Shown here: positions 37,128 through 51,690 of the stretch, one piece after another | Layout of the letters: every line of letters begins with the position of its first letter | Numbering within the stretch: the first letter of the stretch is position 1 | NCBI GenBank assembly: GCA_022575985.1 | Contig: JAKSXM010000103.1 | Location: 124,001 to 188,000 of the forward strand | Direction: 5' to 3' | Source: Anagrus nilaparvatae | Taxonomy: Eukaryota; Arthropoda; Insecta; Hymenoptera; Mymaridae | Length of the DNA stretch: 64,000 bases | Program-made: the position numbers and the translations under genes | The notes under the pieces: model-generated | Seen by the model: only the letters and a program-made list of their open reading frames with translations | Told to the model about the DNA's origin: nothing | Database searches by the model: none

Positions 37128-40100
37128 AATAGGTTAAAATTTTTATAAAACAAGTTTACTTATAATGAAAAAATATGTAAAATAGAGAAAAACCTTAACA
37201 AATACAGTCCAAAAGGCCTGAGAAATAAAAAAACAAGATATAAAAATATAAATAGGTATCAAAAATATTGTATTTTTAGAATCTTTGGATCTACTTGCTT
37301 GAAACCATTTGAATTGGTTAAAATTTTTATAAACCAATATTACAAATAATGAGAGAATATTCTACGTAGAGAAGAACTTAAACAAATACGGCCCTTCAGG
37401 CCAGCGTAATTAAAAAACAAGATATAAATAAATTAAATAAGTATTAAAATTATTGTATATTTAGAAAAGGTGGATCCACTTTCATGAAACCATTTGAATT
37501 GGTTAAAATTCTTATAAACCAAGTTTACTTATAATAGAAAAATATATAAAATAGAGAAAAACTTAAACAAATTTAGTCCAAAAGGCCTGAGAAATAAAAA
37601 AACATAATATAAAAAATTTAAATAGGTATCAAAATTATTGTATTTTTATAAACATTGGATCCACTTGCATGAAACCATTTGAATATGTTAAAATTTTTAT
37701 AAAACAAGTTTACTTATAATGAAAAAATATGTAAAATAGAGAAAAACCTTAACAAATACAGTCCAAAAGGCCTGAGAAATAAAAAAACAATATATAAAAA
37801 TATAAATAGGTATCAAAAATATTGTATTTTTATAATCTTTGGATCTACTTGCTTGAAACCATTTGAATTGGTTAAAATTTTTTATAAACCAAATTTACTA
37901 ATAATGAGAGAATATTCTACGTAGAGAAAAACTTAAACAAATACGGCCCTTCAGGCCAGCGTAATTAAAAAACAAGATATAAATAAATTAAATAAGTATT
38001 AAAATTATTGTATATTTAGAAAAGGTCCAATTTCCTGAAACCATTTGAATAGGTTAAAATTTTTATAAAACAAGTTTACTTATAATGAAAAAATATGTAA
38101 AATAGAGAAAAACCTTAACAAATACAGTCCAAAAGGCCTGAGAAATAAAAAAACAAGATATAAAAATATAAATAGGTAACAAAAATATTGTATTTTTAGA
38201 ATCTTTGGATCTACTTGCTTGAAACCATTTGAATTGGTTAAAATTTTTATAAACCAATATTACAAATAATGAGAGAATATTCTACGTAGAGAAGAACTTA
38301 AACAAATACGGCCCTTCAGGCCAGCGTAATTAAAAAACAAGATATAAATAAATTAAATAAGTATTAAAATTATTGTATATTTAGAAAAGGTGGATCCACT
38401 TTCATGAAACCATTTGAATTGGTTAAAATTCTTATAAACCAAGTTTACTTATAATAGAAAAATATATAAAATAGAGAAAAACTTAAACAAATTTAGTCCA
38501 AAAGGCCTGAGAAATAAAAAAAGATAATATAAAAAATTTAAATAGGTATCAAAATTATTGTATTTTTATAAACGTTGGATCCACTTGCATGAAACCATTT
38601 GAATAGGTTAAAATTTTTATAAAACAAGTTTACTTATAATGAAAAAATATGTAAAATAGAGAAAAACCTAAACAAATACAGTCAAAAAGGCCTGAGAAAC
38701 AAAAAAAAAAACAAGATATAAAAAATTTAATTAGGTATCAAAATTATTGTATTTTTATAAACGTTGGATCTACTTGCATAAAACCATTTGAATTGGTTAA
38801 AATTTTTATAAACCAATTTTACTAATAATGAGAGAATATTCTACGTAGAGAAAAACTTAAACAAATACGGCCCTTCAGGCCAGCGTAATTAAATAACAAG
38901 ATATAAATAAATTAAATAAGTATTAAAATTATTGTATATTTAGAAAAGGTGGATCCACTTTCATGAAACCATTTGAATAGGTTAAAATTTTTATAAAACA
39001 AGTTTACTTATAATGAAAAAATATGTAAAATAGAGAAAAACCTTAACAAATACAGTCCAAAAGGCCTGAGAAATAAAAAAACAAGATATAAAAATATAAA
39101 TAGGTATCAAAAATATTGTATTTTTAGAATCTTTGGATCTACTTGCTTGAAACCATTTGAATTGGTTAAAATTTTTATAAACCAATATTACAAATAATGA
39201 GAGAATATTCTACGTAGAGAAGAACTTAAACAAATACGGCCCTTCAGGCCAGCGTAATTAAAAAACAAGATATAAATAAATTAAATAAGTATTAAAATTA
39301 TTGTATATTTAGAAAAGGTGGATCCACTTTCATGAAACCATTTGAATTGGTTAAAATTCTTATAAACCAAGTTTACTTATAATAGAAAAATATATAAAAT
39401 AGAGAAAAACTTAAACAAATTTAGTCCAAAAGGCCTGAGAAATAAAAAAACATAATATAAAAAATTTAAATAGGTATCAAAATTATTGTATTTTTATAAA
39501 CATTGGATCCACTTGCATGAAACCATTTGAATATGTTAAAATTTTTATAAAACAAGTTTACTTATAATGAAAAAATATGTAAAATAGAGAAAAACCTTAA
39601 CAAATACAGTCCAAAAGGCCTGAGAAATAAAAAAACAATATATAAAAATATAAATAGGTATCAAAAATATTGTATTTTTATAATCTTTGGATCTACTTGC
39701 TTGAAACCATTTGAATTGGTTAAAATTTTTTATAAACCAAATTTACTAATAATGAGAGAATATTCTACGTAGAGAAAAACTTAAACAAATACGGCCCTTC
39801 AGGCCAGCGTAATTAAAAAACAAGATATAAATAAATTAAATAAGTATTAAAATTATTGTATATTTAGAAAAGGTCCAATTTCCTGAAACCATTTGAATAG
39901 GTTAAAATTTTTATAAAACAAGTTTACTTATAATGAAAAAATATGTAAAATAGAGAAAAACCTTAACAAATACAGTCCAAAAGGCCTGAGAAATAAAAAA
40001 ACAAGATATAAAAATATAAATAGGTAACAAAAATATTGTATTTTTAGAATCTTTGGATCTACTTGCTTGAAACCATTTGAATTGGTTAAAATTTTTATAA

Positions 40101-41744
40101 ACCAATATTACAAATAATGAGAGAATATTCTACGTAGAGAAGAACTTAAACAAATACGGCCCTTCAGGCCAGCGTAATTAAAAAACAAGATATAAATAAA
40201 TTAAATAAGTATTAAAATTATTGTATATTTAGAAAAGGTGGATCCACTTTCATGAAACCATTTGAATTGGTTAAAATTCTTATAAACCAAGTTTACTTAT
40301 AATAGAAAAATATATAAAATAGAGAAAAACTTAAACAAATTTAGTCCAAAAGGCCTGAGAAATAAAAAAAGATAATATAAAAAATTTAAATAGGTATCAA
40401 AATTATTGTATTTTTATAAACGTTGGATCCACTTGCATGAAACCATTTGAATAGGTTAAAATTTTTATAAAACAAGTTTACTTATAATGAAAAAATATGT
40501 AAAATAGAGAAAAACCTAAACAAATACAGTCAAAAAGGCCTGAGAAACAAAAAAAAAAACAAGATATAAAAAATTTAATTAGGTATCAAAATTATTGTAT
40601 TTTTATAAACGTTGGATCTACTTGCATAAAACCATTTGAATTGGTTAAAATTTTTATAAACCAATTTTACTAATAATGAGAGAATATTCTACGTAGAGAA
40701 AAACTTAAACAAATACGGCCCTTCAGGCCAGCGTAATTAAATAACAAGATATAAATAAATTAAATAAGTATTAAAATTATTGTATATTTAGAAAAGGTGG
40801 ATCCACTTTCATGAAACCATTTGAATAGGTTAAAATTTTTATAAAACAAGTTTACTTATAATGAAAAAATATGTAAAATAGAGAAAAACCTTAACAAATA
40901 CAGTCCAAAAGGCCTGAGAAATAAAAAAAACAAGATATAAAAATATAAATAGGTATCAAAAATATTGTATTTTTAGAATCTTTGGATCTACTTGCTTGAA
41001 ACCATTTGAATTGGTTAAAATTTTTATAAACCAATATTACAAATAATGAGAGAATATTCTACGTAGAGAAGAACTTAAACAAATACGGCCCTTCAGGCCA
41101 GCGTAATTAAAAAACAAGATATAAATAAATTAAATAAGTATTAAAATTATTGTATATTTAGAAAAGGTGGATCCACTTTCATGAAACCATTTGAATTGGT
41201 TAAAATTCTTATAAACCAAGTTTACTTATAATAGAAAAATATATAAAATAGAGAAAAACTTAAACAAATTTAGTCCAAAAGGCCTGAGAAATAAAAAAAC
41301 ATAATATAAAAAATTTAAATAGGTATCAAAATTATTGTATTTTTATAAACATTGGATCCACTTGCATGAAACCATTTGAATATGTTAAAATTTTTATAAA
41401 ACAAGTTTACTTATAATGAAAAAATATGTAAAATAGAGAAAAACCTTAACAAATACAGTCCAAAAGGCCTGAGAAATAAAAAAACAATATATAAAAATAT
41501 AAATAGGTATCAAAAATATTGTATTTTTATAATCTTTGGATCTACTTGCTTGAAACCATTTGAATTGGTTAAAATTTTTTATAAACCAAATTTACTAATA
41601 ATGAGAGAATATTCTACGTAGAGAAAAACTTAAACAAATACGGCCCTTCAGGCCAGCGTAATTAAAAAACAAGATATAAATAAATTAAATAAGTATTAAA
41701 ATTATTGTATATTTAGAAAAGGTCCAATTTCCTGAAACCATTTG
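37128..41744 (+). repeat. Second 1848-bp 10-monomer repeat in 2.5 tandem copies
   Basis: Copies are 37128-38975 and 38976-40823 (both 1848 bp) and a half copy 40824-41744. The order is A-B-C-A'-B-A''-B-C-D-B, different from the reference 10-mer although the length is the same. Private marks absent elsewhere in my reading are AACCAATATTACAAATAATG in B units (near 37.33, 38.26, 39.18, 40.10, 41.03 kb), GAATATGTTAAAAT at the A' start and GGTCCAATTTCCTG. The copies look almost identical; one extra A in the A-run near 40.93 kb makes one spacing 1849. This is the most homogeneous local amplification in the window. Confidence 0.88.
38690..38715 (+). repeat. D monomer with expanded A-run (representative)
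   Basis: Here GAGAAATAAAAAAACAAG of normal D is GAGAAACA followed by a longer A-run before CAAG, making the unit about 4 bp longer. The same form occurs near 21.25, 29.46, 36.85, 40.55, 47.37 and 57.35 kb. Two copies (near 31.13 and 50.52 kb) have AACAACAAAAAAAACAAG, a C interrupting the run. This accounts for the 743-bp rather than 739-bp spacing between flanking A units. Confidence 0.82.
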
Positions 41745-44700
41745 AATAGGTTAAAATTTTTATAAAACAAGTTTACTTATAATGAAAAAATATGTAAAAT
41801 AGAGAAAAACCTTAACAAATACAGTCCAAAAGGCCTGAGAAATAAAAAAACAGGATATAAAAATATAAATAGGTAACAAAAATATTGTATTTTTAGAATC
41901 TTTGGATCTACTTGCTTGAAACCATTTGAATTGGTTAAAATTTTTATAAACCAAGTTTACTAATAATAAGAGAATATTCTATGTAGAGGAAAACTAAAAC
42001 AAATACGGCCCACCAGGCCAGCGTAATTAAAAAGCAAGATATAAATAAATTAAATAAGTATTAAAATTATTGTATATTTAGAAAAGGTGGATCCACTTTC
42101 ATGAAACCATTTAAATTGGTTAAAATTCTTATAAACCAAGTTTACTTATAATAGAAAAATATATAAAATAGAGAAAAACTTAAACAAATACAGTCCAAAA
42201 GGCCTGAGAAATAAAAAAACATAATATAAAAAATTTAAATAGGTATCAAAATTATTGTATTTTTATAAACGTTGGATCCACTTGCATGAAACCATTTGAA
42301 TAGGTTAAAATTTTTATAAAACAAGTTTACTTATAATGAAAAAATATGTAAAATAGAGAAAAACCTTAACAAATACAGTTCAAAAGGCCTGAGAAATAAA
42401 AAAACAATATATAAAAATATAAATAGGTATCAAAAATATTGTATTTTTAGAATCTTTGGATCTACTTGCTTGAAACCATTTGAATTGGTTAAAATTTTTA
42501 TAAACCAAATTTACTAATAATGAGAGAATATTCTACGTAGAGAAAAACTTAAACAAATACGGCCCTTCAGGCCAGCGTAATTAAAAAACAAGATATAAAT
42601 AAATTAAATAAGTATTAAAATTATTGTATATTTAGAAAAGGTGGATCCACTTTCATGAAACCATTTGAATTGGTTAAAATTCTTATAAACCAAGTTTACT
42701 TATAATAGAAAAATATATAAAATAGAGAAAAACTTAAACAAATACAGTCCAAAAGGCCTGAGAAATAAATAAACATAATTTAAAAAGTTAATTAGGTATC
42801 AAAATTATTGTATTTTTATAAACGTTGGATCTACTTGCATAAAACCATTTGAATTGGTTAAAATTTTTACAAACCAATTTTACAAATAAAGAGAGAATAT
42901 TCTACGTAGAGAAGAACTTAAACAAATACGGCCCTTTAGGCCAGCGTAATTAAAAAACAAGATATAAATAAATTAAATAAGTATTAAAATTATTGTATAT
43001 TTAGAAAAGGTGGATCCACTTTCATGAAACCATTTGAATTGGTTAAAATTCTTATAAACCAAGTTTACTTATAATAGAAAAATATATAAAATAGAGAAAA
43101 ACTTAAACAAATACAGTCCAAAAGGCCTGAGAAATAAAAAAACATAATATAAAAAATTTAAATAGGTATCAAAATTATTGTATTTTTATAAACGTTGGAT
43201 CCACTTGCATGAAACCATTTGAATAGGTTAAAATTTTTATAAAACAAGTTTACTTATAATGAAAAAATATGTAAAATAGAGAAAAACCTTAACAAATACA
43301 GTCCAAAAGGCCTGAGAAATAAAAAAACAATATATAAAAATATAAATAGGTATCAAAAATATTGTATTTTTAGAATCTTTGGATCTACTTGCTTGAAACC
43401 ATTTGAATTGGTTAAAATTCTTATAAACCAAGTTTACTTATAATAGAAAAATATATAAAATAGAGAAAAACTTAAACAAATACAGTCCAAAAGGCCTGAG
43501 AAATAAAAAAAGATAATATAAAAAATTTAAATAGGTATCAAAATTATTGTATTTTTATAAACGTTGGATCCACTTGCATGAAACCATTTGAATAGGTTAA
43601 AATTTTTATAAAACAAGTTTACTTATAATGAAAAAATATGTAAAATAGAGAAAAACCTAAACAAATACAGTCAAAAAGGCCTGAGAAATAAAAAAAGATA
43701 ATATAAAAAATTTAAATAGGTATCAAAATTATTGTATTTTTATAAACGTTGGATCCACTTGCATGAAACCATTTGAATAGGTTAAAATTTTTATAAAACA
43801 AGTTTACTTATAATGAAAAAATATGTAAAATAGAGAAAAACCTTAACAAATACAGTCCAAAAGGCCTGAGAAATAAAAAAACAATATATAAAAATATAAA
43901 TAGGTATCAAAAATATTGTATTTTTAGAATCTTTGGATCTACTTGCTTGAAACCATTTGAATTGGTTAAAATTTTTTATAAACCAAATTTACTAATAATG
44001 AGAGAATATTCTACGTAGAGAAAAACTTAAACAAATACGGCCCTTCAGGCCAGCGTAATTAAAAAACAAGATATAAATAAATTAAATAAGTATTAAAATT
44101 ATTGTATATTTAGAAAAGGTGGATCCACTTTCATGAAACCATTTGAATAGGTTAAAATTTTTATAAAACAAGTTTACTTATAATGAAAAAATATGTAAAA
44201 TAGAGAAAAACCTTAACAAATACAGTCCAAAAGGCCTGAGAAATAAAAAAACAAGATATAAAAATATAAATAGGTATCAAAAATATTGTATTTTTAGAAT
44301 CTTTGGATGTACTTGCTTTAAACCATTTGAATTGGTTAAAATTCTTATAAACCAAGTTTACTTATAATAGAAAAATATATAAAATAGAGAAAAACTTAAA
44401 CAAATACAGTCCAAAAGGCCTGAGAAATAAAAAAAGATAATATAAAAAATTTAAATAGGTATCAAAATGATTGTATTTTTATAAACGTTGGATCCACTTG
44501 CATGAAACCATTTGAATAGGTTATAAAACAAGTTTACTTATAATGAAAAAATATGTAAAATAGAGAAAAACCTAAACAAATACAGTCAAAAAGGCCTGAG
44601 AAATAAAAAAACAAGATATAAAAAATTTAATTAGGTATCAAAATTATTGTATTTTTATAAACAGTGGATCTACTTGCATAAAACCATTTGAATTGGTTAA

Positions 44701-47700
44701 AATTTTTATAAACCAATTTTACTAATAATGAGAGAATATTCTACGTAGAGAAAAACTTAAACAAATACGGCCCTTCAGGCCAGCGTAATTAAAAAACAAG
44801 ATATAAATAAATTAAATAAGTATTAAAATTATTGTATATTTAGAAAAGGTGGATCCACTTTCATGAAACCATTTGAATAGGTTAAAATTTTTATAAAACA
44901 AGTTTACTTATAATGAAAAAATATGTAAAATAGAGAAAAACCTTAACAAATACAGTCCAAAAGGCCTGAGAAATAAAAAAACAAGATATAAAAATATAAA
45001 TAGGTAACAAAAATATTGTATTTTTAGAATCTTTGGATCTACTTGCATCAAACCATTTGAATTGGTTAAAATTTTTATAAACCAAGTTTACTAATAATAA
45101 GAGAATATTCTATGTAGAGGAAAACTAAAACAAATACGGCCCACCAGGCCAGCGTAATTAAAAAGCAAGATATAAATAAATTAAATAAGTATTAAAATTA
45201 TTGTATATTTAGAAAAGGTGGATCCACTTTCATGAAACCATTTAAATTGGTTAAAATTCTTATAAACCAAGTTTACTTATAATAGAAAAATATATAAAAT
45301 AGAGAAAAACTTAAACAAATACAGTCCAAAAGGCCTGAGAAATAAAAAAACATAATATAAAAAATTTAAATAGGTATCAAAATTATTGTATTTTTATAAA
45401 CGTTGGATCCACTTGCATGAAACCATTTGAATAGGTTAAAATTTTTATAAAACAAGTTTACTTATAATGAAAAAATATGTAAAATAGAGAAAATCCTAAA
45501 CAAATACAGTCAAAAAGGCCTGAGAAATAAAAAAAGATAATATAAAAAATTTAAATAGGTATCAAAATTATTGTATTTTTATAAACGTTGGATCCACTTG
45601 CATGAAACCATTTGAATAGGTTAAAATTTTTATAAAACAAGTTTACTTATAATGAAAAAATATGTAAAATAGAGAAAAACCTTAACAAATACAGTCCAAA
45701 AGGCCTGAGAAATAAAAAAACAATATATAAAAATATAAATAGGTATCAAAAATATTGTATTTTTAGAATCTTTGGATCTACTTGCTTGAAACCATTTGAA
45801 TTGGTTAAAATTTTTTATAAACCAAATTTACTAATAATGAGAGAATATTCTACGTAGAGAAAAACTTAAACAAATACGGCCCTTCAGGCCAGCGTAATTA
45901 AAAAACAAGATATAAATAAATTAAATAAGTATTAAAATTATTGTATATTTAGAAAAGGTGGATCCACTTTCATGAAACCATTTGAATAGGTTAAAATTTT
46001 TATAAAACAAGTTTACTTATAATGAAAAAATATGTAAAATAGAGAAAAACCTTAACAAATACAGTCCAAAAGGCCTGAGAAATAAAAAAACAAGATATAA
46101 AAATATAAATAGGTATCAAAAATATTGTATTTTTAGAATCTTTGGATGTACTTGCTTTAAACCATTTGAATTGGTTAAAATTCTTATAAACCAAGTTTAC
46201 TTATAATAGAAAAATATATAAAATAGAGAAAAACTTAAACAAATACAGTCCAAAAGGCCTGAGAAATAAAAAAAGATAATATAAAAAATTTAAATAGGTA
46301 TCAAAATGATTGTATTTTTATAAACGTTGGATCCACTTGCATGAAACCATTTGAATAGGTTAAAATTTTTATAAAACAAGTTTACTTATAATGAAAAAAT
46401 ATGTAAAATAGAGAAAAACCTAAACAAATACAGTCAAAAAGGCCTGAGAAATAAAAAAAGATAATATAAAAAATTTAAATAGGTATCAAAATTATTGTAT
46501 TTTTATAAACGTTGGATCCACTTGCATGAAACCATTTGAATAGGTTAAAATTTTTATAAAACAAGTTTACTTATAATGAAAAAATATGTAAAATAGAGAA
46601 AAACCTTAACAAATACAGTCCAAAAGGCCTGAGAAATAAAAAAACAATATATAAAAATATAAATAGGTATCAAAAATATTGTATTTTTAGAATCTTTGGA
46701 TCTACTTGCTTGAAACCATTTGAATTGGTTAAAATTTTTTATAAACCACATTTACTAATAATGAGAGAATATTCTACGTAGAGAAAAACTTAAACAAATA
46801 CGGCCCTTCAGGCCAGCGTAATTAAAAAACAAGATATAAATAAATTAAATAAGTATTAAAATTATTGTATATTTTGAAAAGGTGGATCCACTTTCATGAA
46901 ACCATTTGAATAGGTTAAAATTTTTATAAAACAAGTTTACTTATAATGACAAAATATGTAAAATAGAGAAAAACCTTAACAAATACAGTCCAAAAGGCCT
47001 GAGAAATAAAAAAACAAGATATAAAAATATAAATAGGTATCAAAAATATTGTATTTTTAGAATCTTTGGATCTACTTGCTTGAAACCATTTGAATTGGTT
47101 AAAATTCTTATAAACCAAGTTTACTTATAATAGAAAAATATATAAAATAGAGAAAAACTTAAACAAATACAGTCCAAAAGGCCTGAGAAATAAAAAAAGA
47201 TAATATAAAAAATTTAAATAGGTATCAAAATTATTGTATTTTTATAAACGTTGGATCCACTTGCATGAAACCATTTGAATAGGTTAAAATTTTTATAAAA
47301 CAAGTTTACTTATAATGAAAAAATATGTAGAATAGAGAAAAACCTAAACAAATACAGTCAAAAAGGCCTGAGAAACAAAAAAAAAAACAAGATATAAAAA
47401 ATTTAATTAGGTATCAAAATTATTGTATTTTTATAAACGTTGGATCTACTTGCATAAAACCATTTGAATTGGTTAAAATTTTTATAAACCAATTTTACTA
47501 ATAATGAGAGAATATTCTACGTAGAGAAAAACTTAAACAAATACGGCCCTTCAGGCCAGCGTAATTAAATAACAAGATATAAATAAATTAAATAAGTATT
47601 AAAATTATTGTATATTTAGAAAAGGTGGATCCACTTTCATGAAACCATTTGAATAGGTTAAAATTTTTATAAAACAAGTTTACTTATAATGAAAAAATAT

Positions 47701-50700
47701 GGAAAATAGAGAAAAACCTTAACAAATACAGTCCAAAAGGCCTGAGAAATAAAAAAACAAGATATAAAAATATAAATAGGTATCAAAAATATTGTATTTT
47801 TAGAATCTTTGGATCTACTTGCTTGAAACCATTTGAATTGGTTAAAATTTTTACAAACCAATTTTACAAATAATGAGAGAATATTCTACGTAGAGAAGAA
47901 CTTAAACAAATACGGCCCTTCAGGCAAGCGTAATTAAAAAACAAGATATAAATAAATTAAATAAGTATTAAAATTATTGTATATTTAGAAAAGGTGGATC
48001 CACTTTCATGAAACCATTTGAATTGGTTAAAATTCTTATAAAACAAGTTTACTTATACTAGAAAAATATATAAAATAGAGAAAAACTTAAACAAATTTAG
48101 TCCAAAAGGCCTGAGAAATAAAAAAACATAATATAAAAAATTTAAATAGGTATCAAAATTATTGTATTTTTATAAACGTTGGATCCACTTGCATGAAACT
48201 ATTTGAATAGGTTAAAATTTTTATAAAACAAGTTTACTTATAATGAAAAAATATGTAAAATAGAGAAAAACCTTAACAAATACAGTCCAAAAGGCCTGAG
48301 AAATAAAAAAACAATATATAAAAATATAAATAGGTATCAAAAATATTGTATTTTTAGAATCTTTGGATCTACTTGCTTGAAACCATTTGAATTGGTTAAA
48401 ATTTTTTATAAACCACATTTACTAATAATGAGAGAATATTCTACGTAGAGAAAAACTTAAACAAATACGGCCCTTCAGGCCAGCGTAATTAAAAAACAAG
48501 ATATAAATAAATTAAATAAGTATTAAAATTATTGTATATTTAGAAAAGGTGGATCCACTTTCATGAAACCATTTGAATAGGTTAAAATTTTTATAAAACA
48601 AGTTTACTTATAATGAAAAAATATGTAAAATAGAGAAAAACCTTAACAAATACAGTCCAAAAGGCCTGAGAAATAAAAAAACAAGATATAAAAATATAAA
48701 TAGGTATCAAAAATATTGTATTTTTAGAATCTTTGGATCTACTTGCTTGAAACCATTTGAATTGGTTAAAATTCTTATAAACCAAGTTTACTTATAATAG
48801 AAAAATATATAAAATAGAGAAAAACTTAAACAAATACAGTCCAAAAGGCCTGAGAAATAAAAAAAGATAATATAAAAAATTTAAATAGGTATCAAAATTA
48901 TTGTATTTTTATAAACGTTGGATCTACTTGCATAAAACCATTTGATTGGTTAAAATTTTTATAAACCAATTTTACTAATAATGAGAGAATATTCTACGTA
49001 GAGAAAAACTTAAACAAATACGGCCCTTCAGGCCAGCGTAATTAAATAACAAGATATAAATAAATTAAATAAGTATTAAAATTATTGTATATTTAGAAAA
49101 GGTGGATCCACTTTCATGAAACCATTTGAATAGGTTAAAATTTTTATAAAACAAGTTTACTTATAATGAAAAAATATTTAAAATAGAGAAAAACCTTAAC
49201 AAATACAGTCCAAAAGGCCTGAGAAATAAAAAAACAAGATATAAAAATATAAATAGGTATCAAAAATATTGTATTTTTAGAATCTTTGGATCTACTTGCT
49301 TGAAACCATTTGAATTGGTTAAAATTTTTACAAACCAATTTTACAAATAATGAGAGAATATTCTACGTAGAGAAGAACTTAAACAAATACGGCCCTTCAG
49401 GCCAGCGTAATTAAAAAACAAGATATAAATAAATTAAATAAGTATTAAAATTATTGTATATTTAGAAAAGGTGGATCCACTTTCATGAAACCATTTGAAT
49501 TGGTTAAAATTCTTATAAACCAAGTTTACTTATAATAGAAAAATATATAAAATAGAGAAAAACTTAAACAATTTTAGTCCAAAAGGCCTGAGAAATAAAA
49601 AAACATAATATAAAAAATTTAAATAGGTATCAAAATTATTGTATTTTTATAAACGTTGGATCCACTTGCATGAAACCATTTGAATAGGTTAAAATTTTTA
49701 TAAAACAAGTTTACTTATAATGAAAAAATATGTAAAATAGAGAAAAACCTTAACAAATACAGTCCAAAAGGCCTGAGAAATAAAAAAACAATATATAAAA
49801 ATATAAATAGGTATCAAAAATATTGTATTTTTAGAATCTTTGGATCTACTTGCTTGAAACCATTTGAATTGGTTAAAATTTTTTATAAACCACATTTACT
49901 AATAATGAGAGAATATTCTACGTAGAGAAAAACTTAAACAAATACGGCCCTTCAGGCCAGCGTAATTAAAAAACAAGATATAAATAAATTAAATAAGTAT
50001 TAAAATTATTGTATATTTAGAAAAGGTGGATCCACTTTCATGAAACCATTTGAATAGGTTAAAATTTTTATAAAACAAGTTTACTTATAATGACAAAATA
50101 TGTAAAATAGAGAAAAACCTTAACAAATACAGTCCAAAAGGCCTGAGAAATAAAAAAACAAGATATAAAAATATAAATAGGTATCAAAAATATTGTATTT
50201 TTAGAATCTTTGGATCTACTTGCTTGAAACCATTTGAATTGGTTAAAATTCTTATAAACCAAGTTTACTTATAATAGAAAAATATATAAAATAGAGAAAA
50301 ACTTAAACAAATACAGTCCAAAAGGCCTGAGAAATAAAAAAAGATAATATAAAAAATTTAAATAGGTATCAAAATTATTGTATTTTTATAAACGTTGGAT
50401 CCACTTGCATGAAACCATTTGAATAGGTTAAAATTTTTATAAAACAAGTTTACTTATAATGAAAAAATATGTAAAATAGAGAAAAACCTAAACAAATACA
50501 GTCAAAAAGGCCTGAGAAACAACAAAAAAAACAAGATATAAAAAATTTAATTAGGTATCAAAATTATTGTATTTTTATAAACGTTGGATCTACTTGCATA
50601 AAACCATTTGAATTGGTTAAAATTTTTATAAACCAATTTTACTAATAATGAGAGAATATTCTACGTAGAGAAAAACTTAAACAAATACGGCCCTTCAGGC

Positions 50701-51690
50701 CAGCGTAATTAAATAACAAGATATAAATAAATTAAATAAGTATTAAAATTATTGTATATTTAGAAAAGGTGGATCCACTTTCATGAAACCATTTGAATAG
50801 GTTAAAATTTTTATAAAACAAGTTTACTTATAATGAAAAAATATGTAAAATAGAGAAAAACCTTAACAAATACAGTCCAAAAGGCCTGAGAAATAAAAAA
50901 ACAAGATATAAAAATATAAATAGGTATCAAAAATATTGTATTTTTAGAATCTTTGGATCTACTTGCTTGAAACCATTTGAATTGGTTAAAATTTTTACAA
51001 ACCAATTTTACAAATAATGAGAGAATATTCTACGTAGAGAAGAACTTAAACAAATACGGCCCTTCAGGCCAGCGTAATTAAAAAACAAGATATAAATAAA
51101 TTAAATAAGTATTAAAATTATTGTATATTTAGAAAAGGTGGATCCACTTTCATGAAACCATTTGAATTGGTTAAAATTCTTATAAACCAAGTTTACTTAT
51201 AATAGAAAAATATATAAAATAGAGAAAAACTTAAACAAATTTAGTCCAAAAGGCCTGAGAAATAAAAAAACATAATATAAAAAATTTAAATAGGTATCAA
51301 AATTATTGTATTTTTATAAACGTTGGATCCACTTGCATGAAACCATTTGAATAGGTTAAAATTTTTATAAAACAAGTTTACTTATAATGAAAAAATATGT
51401 AAAATAGAGAAAAACCTTAACAAATACAGTCCAAAAGGCCTGAGAAATAAAAAAACAATATATAAAAATATAAATAGGTATCAAAAATATTGTATTTTTA
51501 TAATCTTTGGATCTACTTGCTTGAAACCATTTGAATTGGTTAAAATTTTTTATAAACCAAATTTACTAATAATGAGAGAATATTCTACGTAGAGAAAAAC
51601 TTAAACAAATACGGCCCTTCAGGCCAGCGTAATTAAAAAACAAGATATAAATAAATTAAATAAGTATTAAAATTATTGTATATTTAGAAA
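41720..51690 (+). repeat. Supra-repeat unit 1 (9971 bp, about 54 monomers)
   Basis: Runs from one GGTCC deletion marker to the next. It begins with A''-B'-C-A'-B-C and includes the 12762-type marker module from 44146 and a second variant A at 45985. It continues with the A'-B-A-C-D-B-A-B-C series from 46539. Positions match unit 2 at an offset of 9971 bp, for example ACAGTTC at about 42.38 and 52.35 kb and TTATACTAG near 48.05 and 58.02 kb. The 46.54-48.9 kb part also matches 28.62-30.9 kb at an offset of 17,918 bp. All of it is satellite. Confidence 0.85.

Noticed and set aside
37128..40823. Assembly artefact producing an exact 1848-bp duplication
   Set aside because: Not excluded, but less likely: the copies differ in places, for example one extra A in an A-run near 40.93 kb and CAGGATATAAA near 41.85 kb, and the partial third copy leads into a different flank. 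Read coverage would be needed to settle it.
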